64,000 nucleotides of DNA from CALLCD01 sp039196965 (GCA_039196965.1 JBCCUK010000021.1:13224-77223); one strand, 5' to 3'; positions 45,153 to 55,101 are shown, counted from the stretch's first letter. The notes: generated by a model not told the origin, from the letters alone. Program-made: numbers and translations.

Positions 45153-45163
45153 AGACGTTCTGC

Positions 45164-45844
45164 TTAGAACGCTCTTTCGACAAAGAAATTGATCGTGCTC
45201 ACCCGGAGGCCGCCAACATTCAGGCTTTCCAGACCGGCTGCAGGCGTCGTCGAGAAATCGGGATCGCTCGTGCCGACAAAGGCATAATCGATGCCTACAC
45301 TCGTCTTTTCGGTCAGGCCATATCCAATCCCGGCTCTGGCCTGGAATGCGAATTCCCAGGAGGAATCGTCGAACTCAACGCCGAGGGCCAGATCGCCAAG
45401 GCCATTCACATTCGCCGCACCAAGTGCCCCGCCAACATAAAGTCGGAACCGCTCCGTCGCGTCGAAATCCCAGGTGGCTCCGGCCAGAATGAAATGTCCA
45501 ATAGCCCGTTGATTGTCCGGCAGCGGCAGACTGAGCGATCCACTGTCTTCGTCAGCCGGGACAAACTCATCGAGTTCGGAGCGGATAAAGCGGTATTCGA
45601 ATTCTGTGCGGATGGGGCTGTCGCCCCATCTCCGCCCTACGGCGAGCGCGCCGCTAAAACCTGTGCTGAGATCGAGTTCGAAATTGCCGTCCTCTGCAAG
45701 GGCGGTTACCGGCTCTCCGTCAACCGATGCGGCGAGGGGGCGCCCAAACCCGACCGAGGCGCGGCCATACCAGTTTTCGGTCTGTGCAAAACCTGACCCC
45801 TCAGTGGCGATCAGCGTTGCCACAGCAAGAAAATATACGCGCAT
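45164..45844 (-). CDS. Small outer-membrane beta-barrel protein
   Basis: A 226-residue exported protein with signal peptide MRVYFLAVATLIATEGSGFAQ, then alternating strands with WYGRASVGFGRPLA, FEYRFIRSELDEF, RLYVGGALGAANV and a final INFFVERAF ending in the C-terminal phenylalanine of barrel proteins. It resembles Omp25/ OmpW-like porin relatives of Rhizobiales and Caulobacterales but no exact family can be set. ATG 45844 preferred over 45904. Confidence 0.78.
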   Translation of the reverse strand: MRVYFLAVATLIATEGSGFAQTENWYGRASVGFGRPLAASVDGEPVTALAEDGNFELDLSTGFSGALAVGRRWGDSPIRTEFEYRFIRSELDEFVPADEDSGSLSLPLPDNQRAIGHFILAGATWDFDATERFRLYVGGALGAANVNGLGDLALGVEFDDSSWEFAFQARAGIGYGLTEKTSVGIDYAFVGTSDPDFSTTPAAGLESLNVGGLRVSTINFFVERAF

Positions 45845-45985
45845 GTATAGAGAGCCTTCTAATTGCAAAAGCGTGTAAGACACGCTGCCGAGCACCTGTC
45901 GCACAGTACCGCCAGTTCAAATGCAGGCAATATAAATTGCAGGCTTTATTGACGCGCCTGCCACAGGCTGGGCACAAAGCCTTCC

Positions 45986-47008
45986 ATGACCCAATCGACG
46001 GCCGCGCCACAGGAGAACCAATCGCTCCCCCCATCACAGGCCGATCAGTCGCAGGCCAATAATTTGAAAGGCGCATTGTGGCTCATCGGGTCGAGCCTGT
46101 TCTTCACTGTCTTTCTCACGCTCGCAAAATTTCTCTCATCGACGCAAGACCCTGTTGCCATTGCATTCTGGCGGTCGGCTGTAGGATTTTTGGTGACTGT
46201 TCCCGTTATTCTTCGCCAGGGCAGGGTCGTGCTCGCTCTGCACAGGCCTTGGCTGGTCATCCTTCGCAGCCTTGCTGGAACGCTGGCATTTCTCTGCAGC
46301 ATGATCGCGATCTCCGATGCGTTCACCCTGCCGCTCTCGCAATTCAACGCGATTTCCTTTGCGCGTGCTCTTTTCCTGACGGTTCTCGCCGCAGTGTTCC
46401 TGCGCGAGGCGGTGGGACCGTGGCGCTGGGGGGCGGTGTTCGTCGGCTTTGTCGGCATTCTGATCATGGTCATGCCGGGACTCTTATTGCCCGGCTTTGC
46501 CGCTGAGAGCGTGGTCGTCGATGGCGGCACGGCGTTCGCCCTTGCGAGCGCTGCGGGCTTTGCCACCGCCATCATAATGGTAAAGACGCTTTCAGCGGAT
46601 CACTCGCCGATCACCTTGCTTATCTGGGGCAATCTCTTCTCCACGCTGTTTCTCGGGCTATGGCTCATTATTGGTCCGCCATTTGTCTCGGTTCTCGACC
46701 TCCCACTCGATACTGGCGGCTGGCAGACACCCGCTCTTGCCGAGTTCGGTCTGCTTCTCGCCATGGCGGTGACCGGAGTTGCCGCCCAGTATTGCTATAT
46801 CAACGCCATGGCGGTGGGCGATGCGTCCTTCCTTGCACCGGTAGACTATCTGAGGCTGCCTATGGCGGCACTGGTCGATTGGCTGGTTTTCAAACTGCTG
46901 CCGGGGCTGAATGTCTGGATTGGTGCTGCCATCATTGTGTCGGCGACGCTGGTCATCACCTTGCGGGAACAGTCAAAGCGGGCACAAATAGCAGATGCGG
47001 AAGACTAA
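45986..47008 (+). CDS. EamA-type drug/metabolite transporter (DMT)
   Basis: A 340-residue membrane protein with about ten helices arranged as two EamA repeats. It starts with a 35-residue polar Gln-rich N terminus, then ALWLIGSSLFFTVFLTLAKFL. DMT proteins export amino acids or other metabolites; the substrate is unknown. It ends 11 bases before the next gene. Confidence 0.85.
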   Translation: MTQSTAAPQENQSLPPSQADQSQANNLKGALWLIGSSLFFTVFLTLAKFLSSTQDPVAIAFWRSAVGFLVTVPVILRQGRVVLALHRPWLVILRSLAGTLAFLCSMIAISDAFTLPLSQFNAISFARALFLTVLAAVFLREAVGPWRWGAVFVGFVGILIMVMPGLLLPGFAAESVVVDGGTAFALASAAGFATAIIMVKTLSADHSPITLLIWGNLFSTLFLGLWLIIGPPFVSVLDLPLDTGGWQTPALAEFGLLLAMAVTGVAAQYCYINAMAVGDASFLAPVDYLRLPMAALVDWLVFKLLPGLNVWIGAAIIVSATLVITLREQSKRAQIADAED

Positions 47009-47019
47009 GGGAGCGGGGC

Positions 47020-48048
47020 ATGGCAGGTGAAACAGTTCTGGTAACAGGGGCCACGGGGTTTATTGCATCCCATACCGTGCTTGCTTTGCTCAAAAAGGGC
47101 TACAATGTCCGTGGTACGGCGAGGTCTGCGGCAAGTGCGCCGAAGCTGACCGAGACGCTGTCCGCTTATGCCGGTGAACCGGTGAACATCGAGATATTCG
47201 AAGCCGATCTCATGAAAGATGACGGGTGGGCCGAGGCGGTCGAGGGCTGTACCTATGTTCACCATATCGCATCTCCCATTCCATCCAATCTGCCAAAAGA
47301 TGCTAATGAGCTGATCATACCGGCCCGTGATGGTGCGTTGCGTGCACTGAAAGCGTCGAAGGCGGCGGGTGTGAAGCGCGTGGTGCTGACCTCCTCTGTC
47401 GCCGCCATTGCCTATGGCTGGGGGGATGCCCGTCCCAATCCTTTGACAGAGGAACACTGGACTAACCCGGACAACCACAAGGACAACACTGTCTATACCC
47501 GCTCCAAAGTGATCGCAGAGCGCGCGGCCTGGGACTATGTCAACGGAGAGGGAAAGGGGTTGGAACTGGCGACGATCAATCCCGTCGCAGTGCTTGGTCC
47601 GGTGATGAGTGGCGATTTTTCCACATCGATTGAAATCGTCACGCAGCTTATGAGCGGCAAAATTCCTGCTGTGCCGAGGGTCGGTTTTCAGATTGTCGAT
47701 GTCCGCGATGTGGCTGATCTTCACGTCAAAGCGATGGAGGTGCCGGAAGCGGCAGGAGAGCGCTTCATTGCTGCCGATGAGTTCTATTGGTTTGCAAGGC
47801 TCGGAGAGGAGCTTGCCGAAGCCTATCCTGCCTATGCGAAGAGAATCCCCAGTCGAGGACTGCCGAATGGGCTTGTTCGTTTTGCAGCGATGTTCAATCC
47901 AGTTCTCAAACAGATCCTGCCAGAGCTTGGCAAGCAGCGAAACGCGTCAAACGAGAAAGCGCGAACTCTGCTGGACTGGACCCCGATCCCGGCCTTTGAG
48001 GCTGCTAAGGCCAGTGCGGACAGTCTGATCAAACACGGTGTGATCTAG
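47020..48048 (+). CDS. Extended SDR, dihydroflavonol 4-reductase-like
   Basis: A 342-residue NAD(P)-binding extended SDR. TGATGFIASHTVLALLKKGYNVRGTAR is the cofactor site and the catalytic Y-x-x-x-K is in TVYTRSKVIAERAAW. It reduces a carbonyl to an alcohol. The ATG at 47020 with GGAGCGGGG before it is chosen; the open frame extends far upstream over the transporter gene. Confidence 0.88.
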   Translation: MAGETVLVTGATGFIASHTVLALLKKGYNVRGTARSAASAPKLTETLSAYAGEPVNIEIFEADLMKDDGWAEAVEGCTYVHHIASPIPSNLPKDANELIIPARDGALRALKASKAAGVKRVVLTSSVAAIAYGWGDARPNPLTEEHWTNPDNHKDNTVYTRSKVIAERAAWDYVNGEGKGLELATINPVAVLGPVMSGDFSTSIEIVTQLMSGKIPAVPRVGFQIVDVRDVADLHVKAMEVPEAAGERFIAADEFYWFARLGEELAEAYPAYAKRIPSRGLPNGLVRFAAMFNPVLKQILPELGKQRNASNEKARTLLDWTPIPAFEAAKASADSLIKHGVI

Positions 48049-48077
48049 CCGGCCTGCCTATAATAGAGCGCTTTAGA

Positions 48078-49355
48078 TCAGAAAAAGCTTCGATAATCTG
48101 TTCCGGTGAGCACCGGACCTATCTCATCCAAGAGCCGGTTGCCCTGCGGTCCATTCGTCATGATGACAATGCCCCGCCGGTTCGATGTATCGCCAAGCGC
48201 CATCGAAACATGCTGGCGGGCATTGAAACCCCAATGATCATAGGCAGTACCGCCCTCAACGTGTTCGAGAGACCAGCCGAGGCCAACGGGCCTGCTTGAC
48301 CCCTTTTCGGAAGGCTCGGTTTGGGTCTCAAGTGCCATTTGTCGCAAATCTTTAGAGATACGGACGTCTTGCCGATCATTGCCCGGCATCATCAATGTCA
48401 GGAAGCGCGCATAGTCTCCGGGTGTGGTGCGCAAGCTGGAGGCGCTGCATATGATAGCCGAGCTTGGCCGATTCCTGCGCCAAAGCGGCCAGTCAGTAAG
48501 CCGCTGGTGTGTATGCGGTCTCATAATGGCATGGGCCGCTTTCAGGTCTGAAAATCGCCACTGGCGCATGGGCCGACCCCATTGCTCTGCTACCTCATTC
48601 AAACGCCAGCCATGCTCCCGGGCAAATTGCAGGTCTGCCAGTTCTGCTTCACCGTCATCTCCCAAGATATGTCCATAGATTTCCCGATCATCTCGATCGG
48701 CTGCCCAGAGCATGGCCATGTCCGTTAAGTTGGCTGGTGTGAAGAGATAGCGATCCGTCAGGTCATGTAATCCAAGCCCGGTGATCGTCTCACATACCTG
48801 TTGCAACCAGAAAAACGCCTCGCCCGAATAGGAGTATGCCGTGCCTGGCTCAAAAGCCGGATCCAGCTTGGCGGATTGATCTTCTGGCGAGCGCCAATTC
48901 GACAGGCCGGTCTGATGTGTCAGAACGTGCCGGACCGTAATACTGTCTGCCCAGTCTCCGCCGGCGAGATCTTCCGGGCGATAGTAATCAACTAGTCGAT
49001 CCTCAAGGCCAATGCGACCATCGTCTACCATCCGCAGAACGACATAGGTGAACAGGGGTTTGCTGAGGGATGCGGCCTGAAACAGGGTCGTGTTTTCAAC
49101 GGGTGCACCGGTCTCGATATTGGTAACCCCGAATGCGCCTTCCCATGCGAGTGCACCATCCTCAACAACTGCCATGCCGACGCCCGGAACGCGGTACTTC
49201 TCCATCGCTGCCCGCACCACGTCCTGTTTCTGTTCGTCGGGTATCCAGGATGGCTCCGTCGACGACACGGGGGAGGCGGGGGCTATGGCGCATCCCGTCA
49301 GAAGTGAGGCACCGCTAAGTTGAAGCAGTGACCGTCGGCTTAGGTAGGCTGTCAT
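48078..49355 (-). CDS. Beta-lactamase-fold serine hydrolase, Tat-type lipoprotein
   Basis: A 425-residue class C beta-lactamase / esterase-like hydrolase. The catalytic S-x-x-K is in QAASLSKPLFTYVV and the second motif Y-S-G in YSYSGEAF. The N terminus SRRSLLQLSGASLLTGC has a twin-arginine-like pair and a lipobox, so it is likely exported folded and anchored. The C-terminal third has no extra domain. It acts on esters or peptides, unknown. Confidence 0.85.
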   Translation of the reverse strand: MTAYLSRRSLLQLSGASLLTGCAIAPASPVSSTEPSWIPDEQKQDVVRAAMEKYRVPGVGMAVVEDGALAWEGAFGVTNIETGAPVENTTLFQAASLSKPLFTYVVLRMVDDGRIGLEDRLVDYYRPEDLAGGDWADSITVRHVLTHQTGLSNWRSPEDQSAKLDPAFEPGTAYSYSGEAFFWLQQVCETITGLGLHDLTDRYLFTPANLTDMAMLWAADRDDREIYGHILGDDGEAELADLQFAREHGWRLNEVAEQWGRPMRQWRFSDLKAAHAIMRPHTHQRLTDWPLWRRNRPSSAIICSASSLRTTPGDYARFLTLMMPGNDRQDVRISKDLRQMALETQTEPSEKGSSRPVGLGWSLEHVEGGTAYDHWGFNARQHVSMALGDTSNRRGIVIMTNGPQGNRLLDEIGPVLTGTDYRSFF

Positions 49356-49485
49356 ATGGAAGACCTCAGGTGAAACTCCCTGCCCGATTATCCCAAATCG
49401 AGTGACTGTCCAGCAATGCTTCCGACGAGGTAGTGACGCATATTTGGTGCTAAATTTTGCAGCAGCTTTTCATGCTATCAGCCTG

Positions 49486-49683
49486 TCAGAAGTCGTAAGC
49501 AATGCCCTTGCGCTCCCAGTCGCCATATCGTGTGGGTTCTTCGCCGCGTGGGCCGCCTTTTTCCGGTTCTTTTTCCTCGCCGTCCTCGGTCTCACGAGCT
49601 TTGCGCCGCGCCTCTGCTTCCTCCAGAGCCCGTTTGGCCTCTGGTGTCAGTTCCTTTTTTGGCGGTGCTTCTTCATCGCTCAT
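49486..49683 (-). CDS. sdhAF4: Succinate dehydrogenase assembly factor 4 (DUF1674)
   Basis: A 65-residue protein, highly charged (Lys/Glu) and probably disordered for the first 45 residues, ending in the DUF1674 signature TRYGDWERKGIAYDF. Homologues SDHAF4 in mitochondria bind flavinylated SdhA before complex II assembly. In bacteria the gene often sits near htpX, as here. It is on the opposite strand 98 bases from htpX and about 4.3 kb from sdhB. Confidence 0.87.
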   Translation of the reverse strand: MSDEEAPPKKELTPEAKRALEEAEARRKARETEDGEEKEPEKGGPRGEEPTRYGDWERKGIAYDF

Positions 49684-49780
49684 TGATTACCAGACTCCAC
49701 ATATGCATTAACCCTTCCCATATAAGTGCCGTGACACAAAGGGCGATAGGGGTGTCGAAAATAGAGGTTTTGACCCGATT

Positions 49781-50680
49781 ATGGGAATGACACGTACATT
49801 CATTTTACTGGCTGCGATGACGGCGCTGTTCATGGGCGTTGGTTACTTGGTGGGCGGGCAAATAGGTTCAATGATAGCCCTTACGATTGCGGTCGGGATC
49901 AATTTCTTTTCTTACTGGAACGCTGACAAGATCGTTCTTCGCATGCACAATGCGCGGGAGATATATCCCGATACACGCAACCCGATGGAGCGGACGTTCG
50001 CCCGTGATGTCCAGCGTCTCGCCGACCGGGCAGGGTTACCCCATCCGAAGGTCTACATCATCGAAACACCGCAGCCGAACGCCTTCGCCACGGGCCGCGA
50101 TCCGAACAATGCCGCTGTCGCCGCCACCACTGGGCTTTTGGCTTCTCTCAATAGGGAAGAAGTGGCGGGTGTCATGGCACACGAGCTTGCCCATGTGCAA
50201 AACCGCGACACGCTTATCATGACGATCACAGCGACCTTTGCCGGTGCCATCACCATGCTTGCAAATTTTGCGATTTTCTTCACAAATCGCGAGCGGGGCG
50301 GCCTTATCAGCGGGCTACTGATTATGTTTCTTGCGCCTATGGCGGCAGGGCTCGTTCAGATGGCCATCAGCCGCTCGCGGGAGTATGAAGCCGACCGGGT
50401 CGGTGCTGAGATTTGCGGCAATCCCATGTGGCTTGCATCTGCACTTGAGAAGATTGAGCGGGGAGCCCGCGCATCCCGCAACCGCCAGGCAGAGCGCAAT
50501 CCGGCCCTTGCCCATATGTACATCATGAACCCGCTGGCGGGACGGGGGTCGGACAATCTCTTCTCCACCCACCCCGCGACAGCGAACCGTATCGCGGCGT
50601 TGCGGAAGATGACGACGGACATGCAGGTCGAGGACCAACCCGCCCTTGAGCCCTCCCGTCCGCGCGGCCCTTGGGGCTGA
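49781..50680 (+). CDS. htpX: Membrane zinc protease HtpX
   Basis: A 299-residue M48 protease for quality control of membrane proteins. Membrane helices at about residues 5-20 and 28-45, zinc motif H134ELAH138 with the third ligand E203 in SREYEADRVG, and two helices between (about 148-168, 178-195). Ends in TATHPATANRIAALRK-type DNLFSTHPATANRIAAL. Upstream of rsmB. Confidence 0.95.
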   Translation: MGMTRTFILLAAMTALFMGVGYLVGGQIGSMIALTIAVGINFFSYWNADKIVLRMHNAREIYPDTRNPMERTFARDVQRLADRAGLPHPKVYIIETPQPNAFATGRDPNNAAVAATTGLLASLNREEVAGVMAHELAHVQNRDTLIMTITATFAGAITMLANFAIFFTNRERGGLISGLLIMFLAPMAAGLVQMAISRSREYEADRVGAEICGNPMWLASALEKIERGARASRNRQAERNPALAHMYIMNPLAGRGSDNLFSTHPATANRIAALRKMTTDMQVEDQPALEPSRPRGPWG

Positions 50681-50702
50681 GAGCGAAGGCGAGGGATCGG
50701 GT

Positions 50703-51983
50703 TTGGGGGGCGCTGACAGCCGCCGGGCAGCGGCGGAACTCTTGCTTACCGTTATCGAAAAGCGTCGCACGCTAGATGACGCACTGATGGAAACAGCGGC
50801 CTATGACGACTTGGAAGGCTCAGATCGGGCGTTTGCCCGCGCTATGGTCAGCGCGGCCCTGCGCCAGCTCGGGCGCATTAATTCGGCGCTCCAGCCGCTT
50901 CTGAACCGTCCGCTTGAAACAACTACACCGCACGCTCGGGCGCTCTTGCAAATCGGTGCGGCCCAGATCTGGCTCATGGACACCCAGCCCCATGCAGCGG
51001 TGAGCCAGACTGTCGAAGCCTCGAAAGGTTGGCCGCAGGCGAGAAAAGCCGCTGGCTTTTTGAACGCTGTACTGCGTCAGCTCCCGGATCAAAAGGCTGC
51101 TTTTGAGAAGCTGCCATTCGAGGACATCTGGCCGGACTGGTTTCGTGAGATTCTGACCGCGCAGTTTGATCCCGCAGCTGTTAAGGCGCTCGCCCAGCAG
51201 CAAATGAGCGTCCCCAGCCTGCATCTCACGGCGAAGGACGAAGATGGCGCAGCTCTTGCGGCATCTGTTGGCGGTGAGTGGCTTGCCGGTCCGTCGGTTA
51301 GCCTGAAGACAGCGACCGTCCGTGATGTGCCGGGTTATGATGCGGGAGCGTGGTGGGTGCAGGACGCCGCCGCGGCCCTTCCGGCGCGCCTTTTAGGGGG
51401 TTCGGAGGGGCAGACTGTCGTCGATTTGTGCGCGGCACCGGGTGGCAAGACTTTGCAGCTGGCGGCATCTGGCGCAACCGTTTTCGCGGTGGATCGTGCC
51501 AAAAAACGTCTGGAACGTGTTGCCGAGAACCTGTCCCGAACTGGCCTCGGGTCTCGTGTTTCACTCATTCACTCGAAAGGTGAGGCGTGGCGGCCTGAAG
51601 CGCCCGTCGATGCGGTGCTCGTCGATGCGCCGTGTTCAGCGCTGGGAACCCTTCGCCGACATCCCGAGGGACCATGGATCAAGCGCCCGAATGAGATCGC
51701 GACCTATCCGAACGCTCAGAAAAGTCTACTGGAGGCGTCGCTCGCGATGCTCAAACCCGGCGGCCGACTTGTTTACTGCGTCTGCAGCCCTCTGCGCCAT
51801 GAAGGCTTTGATGTCGTTGCGGCCTGCATAGATGAGCTTGGTCTCGCGCGGGTTCCGATAGAGCTCGGCGAAGTGCCCGGTTTTGATCATTGCATAACGT
51901 CCGATGGAGATCTTCGGACCATTCCTGGCGGTGCCTTTGCCCATGACGCATTTTACGTTGCAAGACTTACAAAACACGCCTGA
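50703..51983 (+). CDS. rsmB: 16S rRNA (cytosine-5)-methyltransferase RsmB/Fmu
   Basis: A 426-residue rRNA methyltransferase. N-terminal NusB-like helical domain (SRRAAAELLLTVIEKRRTLDDAL), SAM site DLCAAPGGKTLQLAASG, catalytic motifs VDAPCSALGTLRRHPE and LVYCVCSPLRHEGFD with the two cysteines. The TTG at 50703 preceded by GGCGAGGGA is chosen; a TTG at 50646 also lies in frame but would overlap htpX by 35 bases. Confidence 0.92.
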   Translation: MGGADSRRAAAELLLTVIEKRRTLDDALMETAAYDDLEGSDRAFARAMVSAALRQLGRINSALQPLLNRPLETTTPHARALLQIGAAQIWLMDTQPHAAVSQTVEASKGWPQARKAAGFLNAVLRQLPDQKAAFEKLPFEDIWPDWFREILTAQFDPAAVKALAQQQMSVPSLHLTAKDEDGAALAASVGGEWLAGPSVSLKTATVRDVPGYDAGAWWVQDAAAALPARLLGGSEGQTVVDLCAAPGGKTLQLAASGATVFAVDRAKKRLERVAENLSRTGLGSRVSLIHSKGEAWRPEAPVDAVLVDAPCSALGTLRRHPEGPWIKRPNEIATYPNAQKSLLEASLAMLKPGGRLVYCVCSPLRHEGFDVVAACIDELGLARVPIELGEVPGFDHCITSDGDLRTIPGGAFAHDAFYVARLTKHA

Positions 51984-52115
51984 TGAGCGAATTCTGTCCA
52001 ATCTGTAATACTAGCTAGGGTGATTGCCTTATTTCCAACGAGGCCAGTTCATATCTCGTTCAGGAGACAGGACACATTTTGTCCTCAGCAATGGAAATTC
52101 TCAGGAGTGTCCCCA

Positions 52116-52598
52116 ATGACTGAACTTTCGCGTCGTTTCCGCGCCCCGCTCGCTGCCGCAATTGGTGGTTTGATGCTCGCCACGGCGGGCTGTGCCACAA
52201 CCTATGGTGCCAATGAAATCAATCCGAACGCCGTTCGCACGGCTGCAACCGTCCGCCCAGCGGTCGTGCAGTCTGTTCGTCAGGTGACTATACGTCCGCA
52301 GAATTCAGGTGTCGGCGCTGGCGCAGGTGCTGTGCTCGGCGGGCTGCTCGGCTCGCAGGTTGGCGGTCGCGATACAACTCAGGCTATAGGCGCTGTTGGC
52401 GGCGCTGTGCTTGGCGGCCTTGCAGGTAATGCGGCTGGCCGTGCAGCGCAAACGAGCCAGGGCCTTGCCTATGTCGTTCAGTTCGAGAATGGCGAGATCC
52501 GCGAGATCGTTCAGGGAGCCGATGTATACATGGCTCCCGGCACGCCGGTAAACGTCACATTCCGTGCCGATGGTGCGATTGTGTCGCCAGCTGCCTAG
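52116..52598 (+). CDS. Glycine-zipper 2TM outer-membrane lipoprotein
   Basis: A 160-residue lipoprotein with lipobox LATAGCATT (cysteine at about residue 26) and two glycine-zipper segments, GVGAGAGAVLGGLLGSQVGG and AVGGAVLGGLAGNAAGRAA. The C-terminal part VVQFENGEIREIVQGADVYM matches the SlyB/17-kDa-antigen-type lipoproteins. ATG at 52116 with CAGGAG upstream; the longer frame starts at 52020. Confidence 0.85.
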   Translation: MTELSRRFRAPLAAAIGGLMLATAGCATTYGANEINPNAVRTAATVRPAVVQSVRQVTIRPQNSGVGAGAGAVLGGLLGSQVGGRDTTQAIGAVGGAVLGGLAGNAAGRAAQTSQGLAYVVQFENGEIREIVQGADVYMAPGTPVNVTFRADGAIVSPAA

Positions 52599-52676
52599 GC
52601 AAAACGGCTATTTTCAAACAGTTCATGCGCCGCTTGCACCCTTGTGCAGGCGGCGTATCCGTTTTAGGCGAGTTTC

Positions 52677-53345
52677 ATGTCTGAAGTTCTGATATCGCCG
52701 TCTATTCTTTCCGCCGATTTCGCAAAGCTCGGCGAGGAGATCGCCGCCATTGATGCGGCGGGGGCGGATATGATCCATATGGACATTATGGATGGCAACT
52801 ATGTGCCGAATATCACCTTTGGCGCGCCGGTGATCAAAAAGCTCAGATCGCATACGGACAAGCCTTTTGATGTCCATCTCATGATTTCAAATCCCGGTCA
52901 GTATGTCGCGGACTTTGCCGATGCCGGGGCTGACATACTGACCATCCATGTTGAAGCGGATATCCACGCCCACCGAACGCTCCAGGCCATCCGTGCCGCG
53001 GGGATGCGGCCCGGCATTGTCCTGAACCCTTCGACCCATGAAGATACTGTGGATTATCTTCTGGAAAGCACGGACCTGATTCTGGTTATGACCGTTAATC
53101 CGGGGTTTGGCGGGCAGACATTTATCGATGGTCAACTAAGGAAAATCGAGGCGATCCGCAATAAAATCGACCGCGCCGGACTGAACATCATTCTGGAAGT
53201 CGATGGCGGCCTGACGCCGGAAACAGCGCCAAAGGCGATTTCCGCGGGCGTGACTGCAATCGTTGCGGGGTCAGCAGTGTTCAAGGGTGGTCCTTCTGCC
53301 TATGCTGCCAATATTGAGGCGCTGCGGCCTCGCGTGAGGGTTTAA
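52677..53345 (+). CDS. rpe: Ribulose-phosphate 3-epimerase
   Basis: A 222-residue TIM-barrel enzyme of the pentose phosphate pathway. SPSILSADFAKLGEE, HMDIMDGNYVPNITFG, VHLMISNP and NPGFGGQTFI carry the metal ligands and active-site Asp. Followed by a heparinase-family gene 31 bases on. Confidence 0.96.
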   Translation: MSEVLISPSILSADFAKLGEEIAAIDAAGADMIHMDIMDGNYVPNITFGAPVIKKLRSHTDKPFDVHLMISNPGQYVADFADAGADILTIHVEADIHAHRTLQAIRAAGMRPGIVLNPSTHEDTVDYLLESTDLILVMTVNPGFGGQTFIDGQLRKIEAIRNKIDRAGLNIILEVDGGLTPETAPKAISAGVTAIVAGSAVFKGGPSAYAANIEALRPRVRV

Positions 53346-53376
53346 CTGTAGAGTGGAAGTGGGCGAGGACCGTTAG

Positions 53377-55101
53377 ATGAACGCCCCAGAACTGGAAATC
53401 ACCGAAGAGTCCGGTGCAAGTGCCGATGCGGCCCTATGGCGTCGCTTCGCGGGCGTTGCTGGCGATGATCTTAAATCCAGTGCCATAAAGAAGCATCAGC
53501 CTGGCCGGTCCGCGCCAGCCGGATTTACGCTTCACCTTGATCCCGTGCTGCCTTCCGACAGCCTGCGAGGGCAGGCACTGATGCGGGACACTTGGCGCAT
53601 CGGCCATGATCGCTTGCAACTCGAAAAGGGCGGTATTCCCTGGCGTGTGGCCGCACCATCACGGCATTTCGCCGACAGGCTTCACCGGTTTGATTGGCTC
53701 GCTGCCCTCTTTGCCGAGGGGGAAGAGGGAGCAGACCGCGCGCGCATGCTGGTGGACGACTGGATCGACGCATTTGGCCAGTTTCAGGGGTTTTACTGGC
53801 GGATGGTGCCGACCTCCGCACGTATCTGGAATTGGATGCTTGCGGGGGCGGCGCTGTTCGAAAGCGGAGATGCGGAGATTTGTGGAAAGAGGCTCGATAC
53901 GCTCCTCCGCCAGCTCAGCCATATTGAAGGCGGGTATGATGATATTGTCGATCCTTCCGGCCGTTGGATCGCTGCTTGCTGTCTCGTCGCAGCATCGCTT
54001 GCCTTGCATGGCGGCGATGCCCTCGATCCCGCTCTGCACCGTCTTGAACAGGAATGCACTGCGCAGATCCTGCCCGATGGCGGGCTTGTCAGCCGCTCGC
54101 CGGAGCGTCTGCTGGATGCGCTCTCAAACCTACTTGTGCTTCAGGATCTTGTTCGGCGCTGTGGTCAGCCGAAAGTTGATTTCCTTGAAAAGTGGATCGG
54201 GCGTATGGCGGCCATGGTCCAGTTCTTTCAGGTCGGCGATGGCAGTCTTGCCGTTTTCAATGATGGCGGGGAATCGCGTGTGGAGTGTGTTGAGACAGTT
54301 CTGAAAGCGCTCGGCGAGCCTCCAAGGCATTTCAGCTTCGCTATGAAGTCCGGCTTTCAAAAGCTCTCGACATCTGATCTGACATTGATCCTCGATGCCG
54401 GGACGGCCCCGCCGCGTCCCTATGCCGGGCGAGCCCATGCCGGTGTCCTCGGATTTGAGTTTTGTGATGGTCCTGCAAGGATCGTAACATCATGTGGTTT
54501 CTCAGCAGAGATCAATCTCGACTGGCAGGCTGCCGTACGCCGCACCGCAGCGCACTCCACGCTTATCCTTTCGGGGCGTGATGCGTCGGAGTTTGAACCC
54601 TTTGAAACAACAAGACTTTTAGTGCCGATAGGTCCTGAAGGGGTTTCTGCCAAGCGGCTGGAAGAAGCCGATGAAATCTGGCTCGATGCCCAACATGGTG
54701 CCTGGAAATCGAAGTACGGCATGATCCATAGGCGGCGTCTGTTTATGTCAGGAAATGGCACCAAATTAACTGGTGAAGACTCTCTTGTTAGGCCAGTCTC
54801 CTTGCCACTCGATGACGAAGGTAAGTTTGTGAGTTTTGATATCCGGTTTCATTTGCATCCTTCTGTTCATGCAGAATTGGACAAGGATGCAATTCGCCTG
54901 ATATGCGAGTCTGGCGCTGTTTGGCGGTTTCGGGCAACACACCCTGGAATACGGCTTGAAGCATCGCGCTATCTTGGACGGGGGCTCGTGGAACAGACGC
55001 AGCAAATAGTGATGAGTGGCAAAGCTGATCCGAATGGCGACGGAGCAGAGCCGCCGAACTGTGTTCGCTGGGGGTTTCTGAGGGAGAAGCGAAGCGTATG
55101 A
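53377..55101 (+). CDS. Heparinase II/III family protein
   Basis: A 574-residue protein of the heparinase II/III family: an alpha/alpha toroid N half (about 60-300, including RIWNWMLAGAALFESGD) and a beta C half (about 320-560, with AGRAHAGVLGFEF, AHSTLILSGRDASEF and KYGMIHRRRLFMS). Alphaproteobacterial members between rpe and purH are common and may act on cell-surface polysaccharide; lyase activity is not shown. No signal peptide is obvious. Overlaps the next gene by four bases. Confidence 0.88.
   Translation: MNAPELEITEESGASADAALWRRFAGVAGDDLKSSAIKKHQPGRSAPAGFTLHLDPVLPSDSLRGQALMRDTWRIGHDRLQLEKGGIPWRVAAPSRHFADRLHRFDWLAALFAEGEEGADRARMLVDDWIDAFGQFQGFYWRMVPTSARIWNWMLAGAALFESGDAEICGKRLDTLLRQLSHIEGGYDDIVDPSGRWIAACCLVAASLALHGGDALDPALHRLEQECTAQILPDGGLVSRSPERLLDALSNLLVLQDLVRRCGQPKVDFLEKWIGRMAAMVQFFQVGDGSLAVFNDGGESRVECVETVLKALGEPPRHFSFAMKSGFQKLSTSDLTLILDAGTAPPRPYAGRAHAGVLGFEFCDGPARIVTSCGFSAEINLDWQAAVRRTAAHSTLILSGRDASEFEPFETTRLLVPIGPEGVSAKRLEEADEIWLDAQHGAWKSKYGMIHRRRLFMSGNGTKLTGEDSLVRPVSLPLDDEGKFVSFDIRFHLHPSVHAELDKDAIRLICESGAVWRFRATHPGIRLEASRYLGRGLVEQTQQIVMSGKADPNGDGAEPPNCVRWGFLREKRSV

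Noticed and set aside
45156..45171. A small hairpin CGTTCT/AGAACG after sdhB
   Set aside because: Only six base pairs, overlaps the end of the convergent gene, T-run too weak to call a terminator.
46660..47019. Upstream extension of the extended SDR into the transporter gene
   Set aside because: It overlaps the transporter in another frame, while an ATG with a good ribosome site starts exactly at the cofactor motif at 47020.
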